Shown: piece by piece, positions 7,613 through 8,024 of the stretch | How the letters are laid out: the number at the start of each line of letters is the position of its first letter | Numbering within the stretch: position 1 is the stretch's first letter | Source of the DNA: an uncultured Bacteroidales bacterium | GTDB lineage: Bacteria > Bacteroidota > Bacteroidia > Bacteroidales > UBA932 | Direction: 5' to 3' | Length of the DNA stretch: 8,024 bases | Assembly: GCA_946406095.1 (NCBI GenBank) | Contig: CAMJJO010000077.1 | Location: 1 to 8,024 of the forward strand | Translations under genes and position numbers: made by a program | The notes under the pieces: generated by a model | What the model saw: the letters and a program-made list of their open reading frames with translations, nothing else | What the model was told of the DNA's origin: nothing | The model's database searches: none

Positions 7613-8024
7613 AGAAAGTGATGTCGATACCGAACATGAAAGTCTTCTGCCAGGGGTAGGAAGTATTGTTCAGGTCATCCACAGGGTCGCCTCCGCGGTC
7701 GAAGCAGCTTTCGGGATCCAGATGGGTGGTGTACTTCTTGATGGGAGACCAGTATGCCAGATTCTCGCCGGAGAAGTAAACTCTCACCTGCTCGAGACCA
7801 ACATGGGAGATGAGTTTCTTGGGAAGCTCATAACCCACTGTGAGGTTCTTGAAACGGAGATATCTGATGTTCTGGATGTAGCGGTCGTTCACGCGGCCGA
7901 GTTCGCCGCCGCCGTTGGAAGCGACGTTGGAACGGGGTCTCGGGAAGTAAGCGTCAGGGTTATCCTCGCTCCAGCAGTTGCTCAGGAAGTTCTTATCCAG
8001 GAAGGTGGGATAGCCGAGGCTGAA
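7611..8024 (-). CDS. susC: SusC/RagA-family TonB-dependent outer-membrane transporter, C-terminal 137 residues (partial)
   Basis: The frame is open from the right edge to TAA at 7611-7613, giving the last 137 residues of a protein that normally has about 1000. It ends like a SusC barrel: NIRYLRFKNLTVGYELPKK (a penultimate-strand motif), VYFSGENLAYW followed by LDPES (the family's usual NL...W...DPE run before the last strand), and a final strand TFMFGIDITF ending in Phe, the C-terminal signature of outer-membrane beta-barrels. An internal GTG at 7892 is an ordinary valine codon, not a start: coding sequence continues upstream (SLGYPTFLDKNF). The protein forms the TonB-driven pore that SusD caps. 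Its plug, TonB box and any N-terminal signalling domain lie outside the window. The symbol denotes the family only. Confidence 0.95.
   Translation of the reverse strand, partial: FSLGYPTFLDKNFLSNCWSEDNPDAYFPRPRSNVASNGGGELGRVNDRYIQNIRYLRFKNLTVGYELPKKLISHVGLEQVRVYFSGENLAYWSPIKKYTTHLDPESCFDRGGDPVDDLNNTSYPWQKTFMFGIDITF

Noticed and set aside
6709..7614. Plus-strand open frame of 301 codons opposite susD
   Set aside because: It is antisense to a firmly identified SusD gene, has no ribosome-binding site or domain, and is explained by codon use on the coding strand.
7611..7892. Small separate gene starting at the GTG at 7892
   Set aside because: The reading frame continues uninterrupted to the right edge with SusC-like sequence, so the GTG is an internal valine codon.
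1..8024. Insertion sequences, tRNA or rRNA genes, CRISPR arrays, riboswitches
   Set aside because: I saw no transposase motifs, terminal repeats with target duplications, cloverleaf-like sequence or spaced direct repeats, and intergenic space is too small for structured leaders.

Overview
The window looks like chromosomal DNA of a member of the Bacteroidota, most likely a Bacteroidales gut-type bacterium with a fairly GC-rich genome. The evidence is a SusC/SusD outer-membrane uptake pair, surface lipoproteins with short lipoboxes, a BACON domain, a calcineurin-like phosphoesterase of the Bacteroidota three-domain type, and mostly absent Shine-Dalgarno sequences. The genus cannot be fixed from the sequence.

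All six recognised genes lie on the minus strand, so transcription runs from right to left. In transcription order they are: the 3' end of a SusC TonB-dependent transporter (7611-8024, cut by the window edge); a SusD/RagB substrate-binding lipoprotein (5746-7596); a large multidomain surface lipoprotein with an N-terminal BACON domain (3523-5739); a periplasmic metallophosphoesterase (2097-3515); a ten-helix EamA/DMT inner-membrane transporter (1252-2100); and a periplasmic GxDLY/SGNH-type esterase (171-1241). Gaps are 14, 6 and 7 bases, then a 4-base ATGA overlap, then 10 bases. No gap can hold a promoter of ordinary size, so this is very probably one operon whose promoter and regulator lie beyond the right edge. 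It ends at a perfect 12-bp hairpin at 78-109. Bases 1-77 hold no gene I can support.

Read together, the genes form a route from the cell surface to the cytoplasm. The multidomain lipoprotein and SusD capture a ligand, SusC moves it across the outer membrane, the phosphoesterase and the SGNH esterase remove phosphate and acyl groups in the periplasm, and the DMT carrier could take the product across the inner membrane. No glycoside hydrolase, polysaccharide lyase or regulator is visible. The visible part therefore looks like a non-classical SusCD locus for a phosphorylated and/or acylated ligand rather than a plain polysaccharide-degradation locus. The ligand cannot be read from the sequence, and the enzymes may be encoded to the right.
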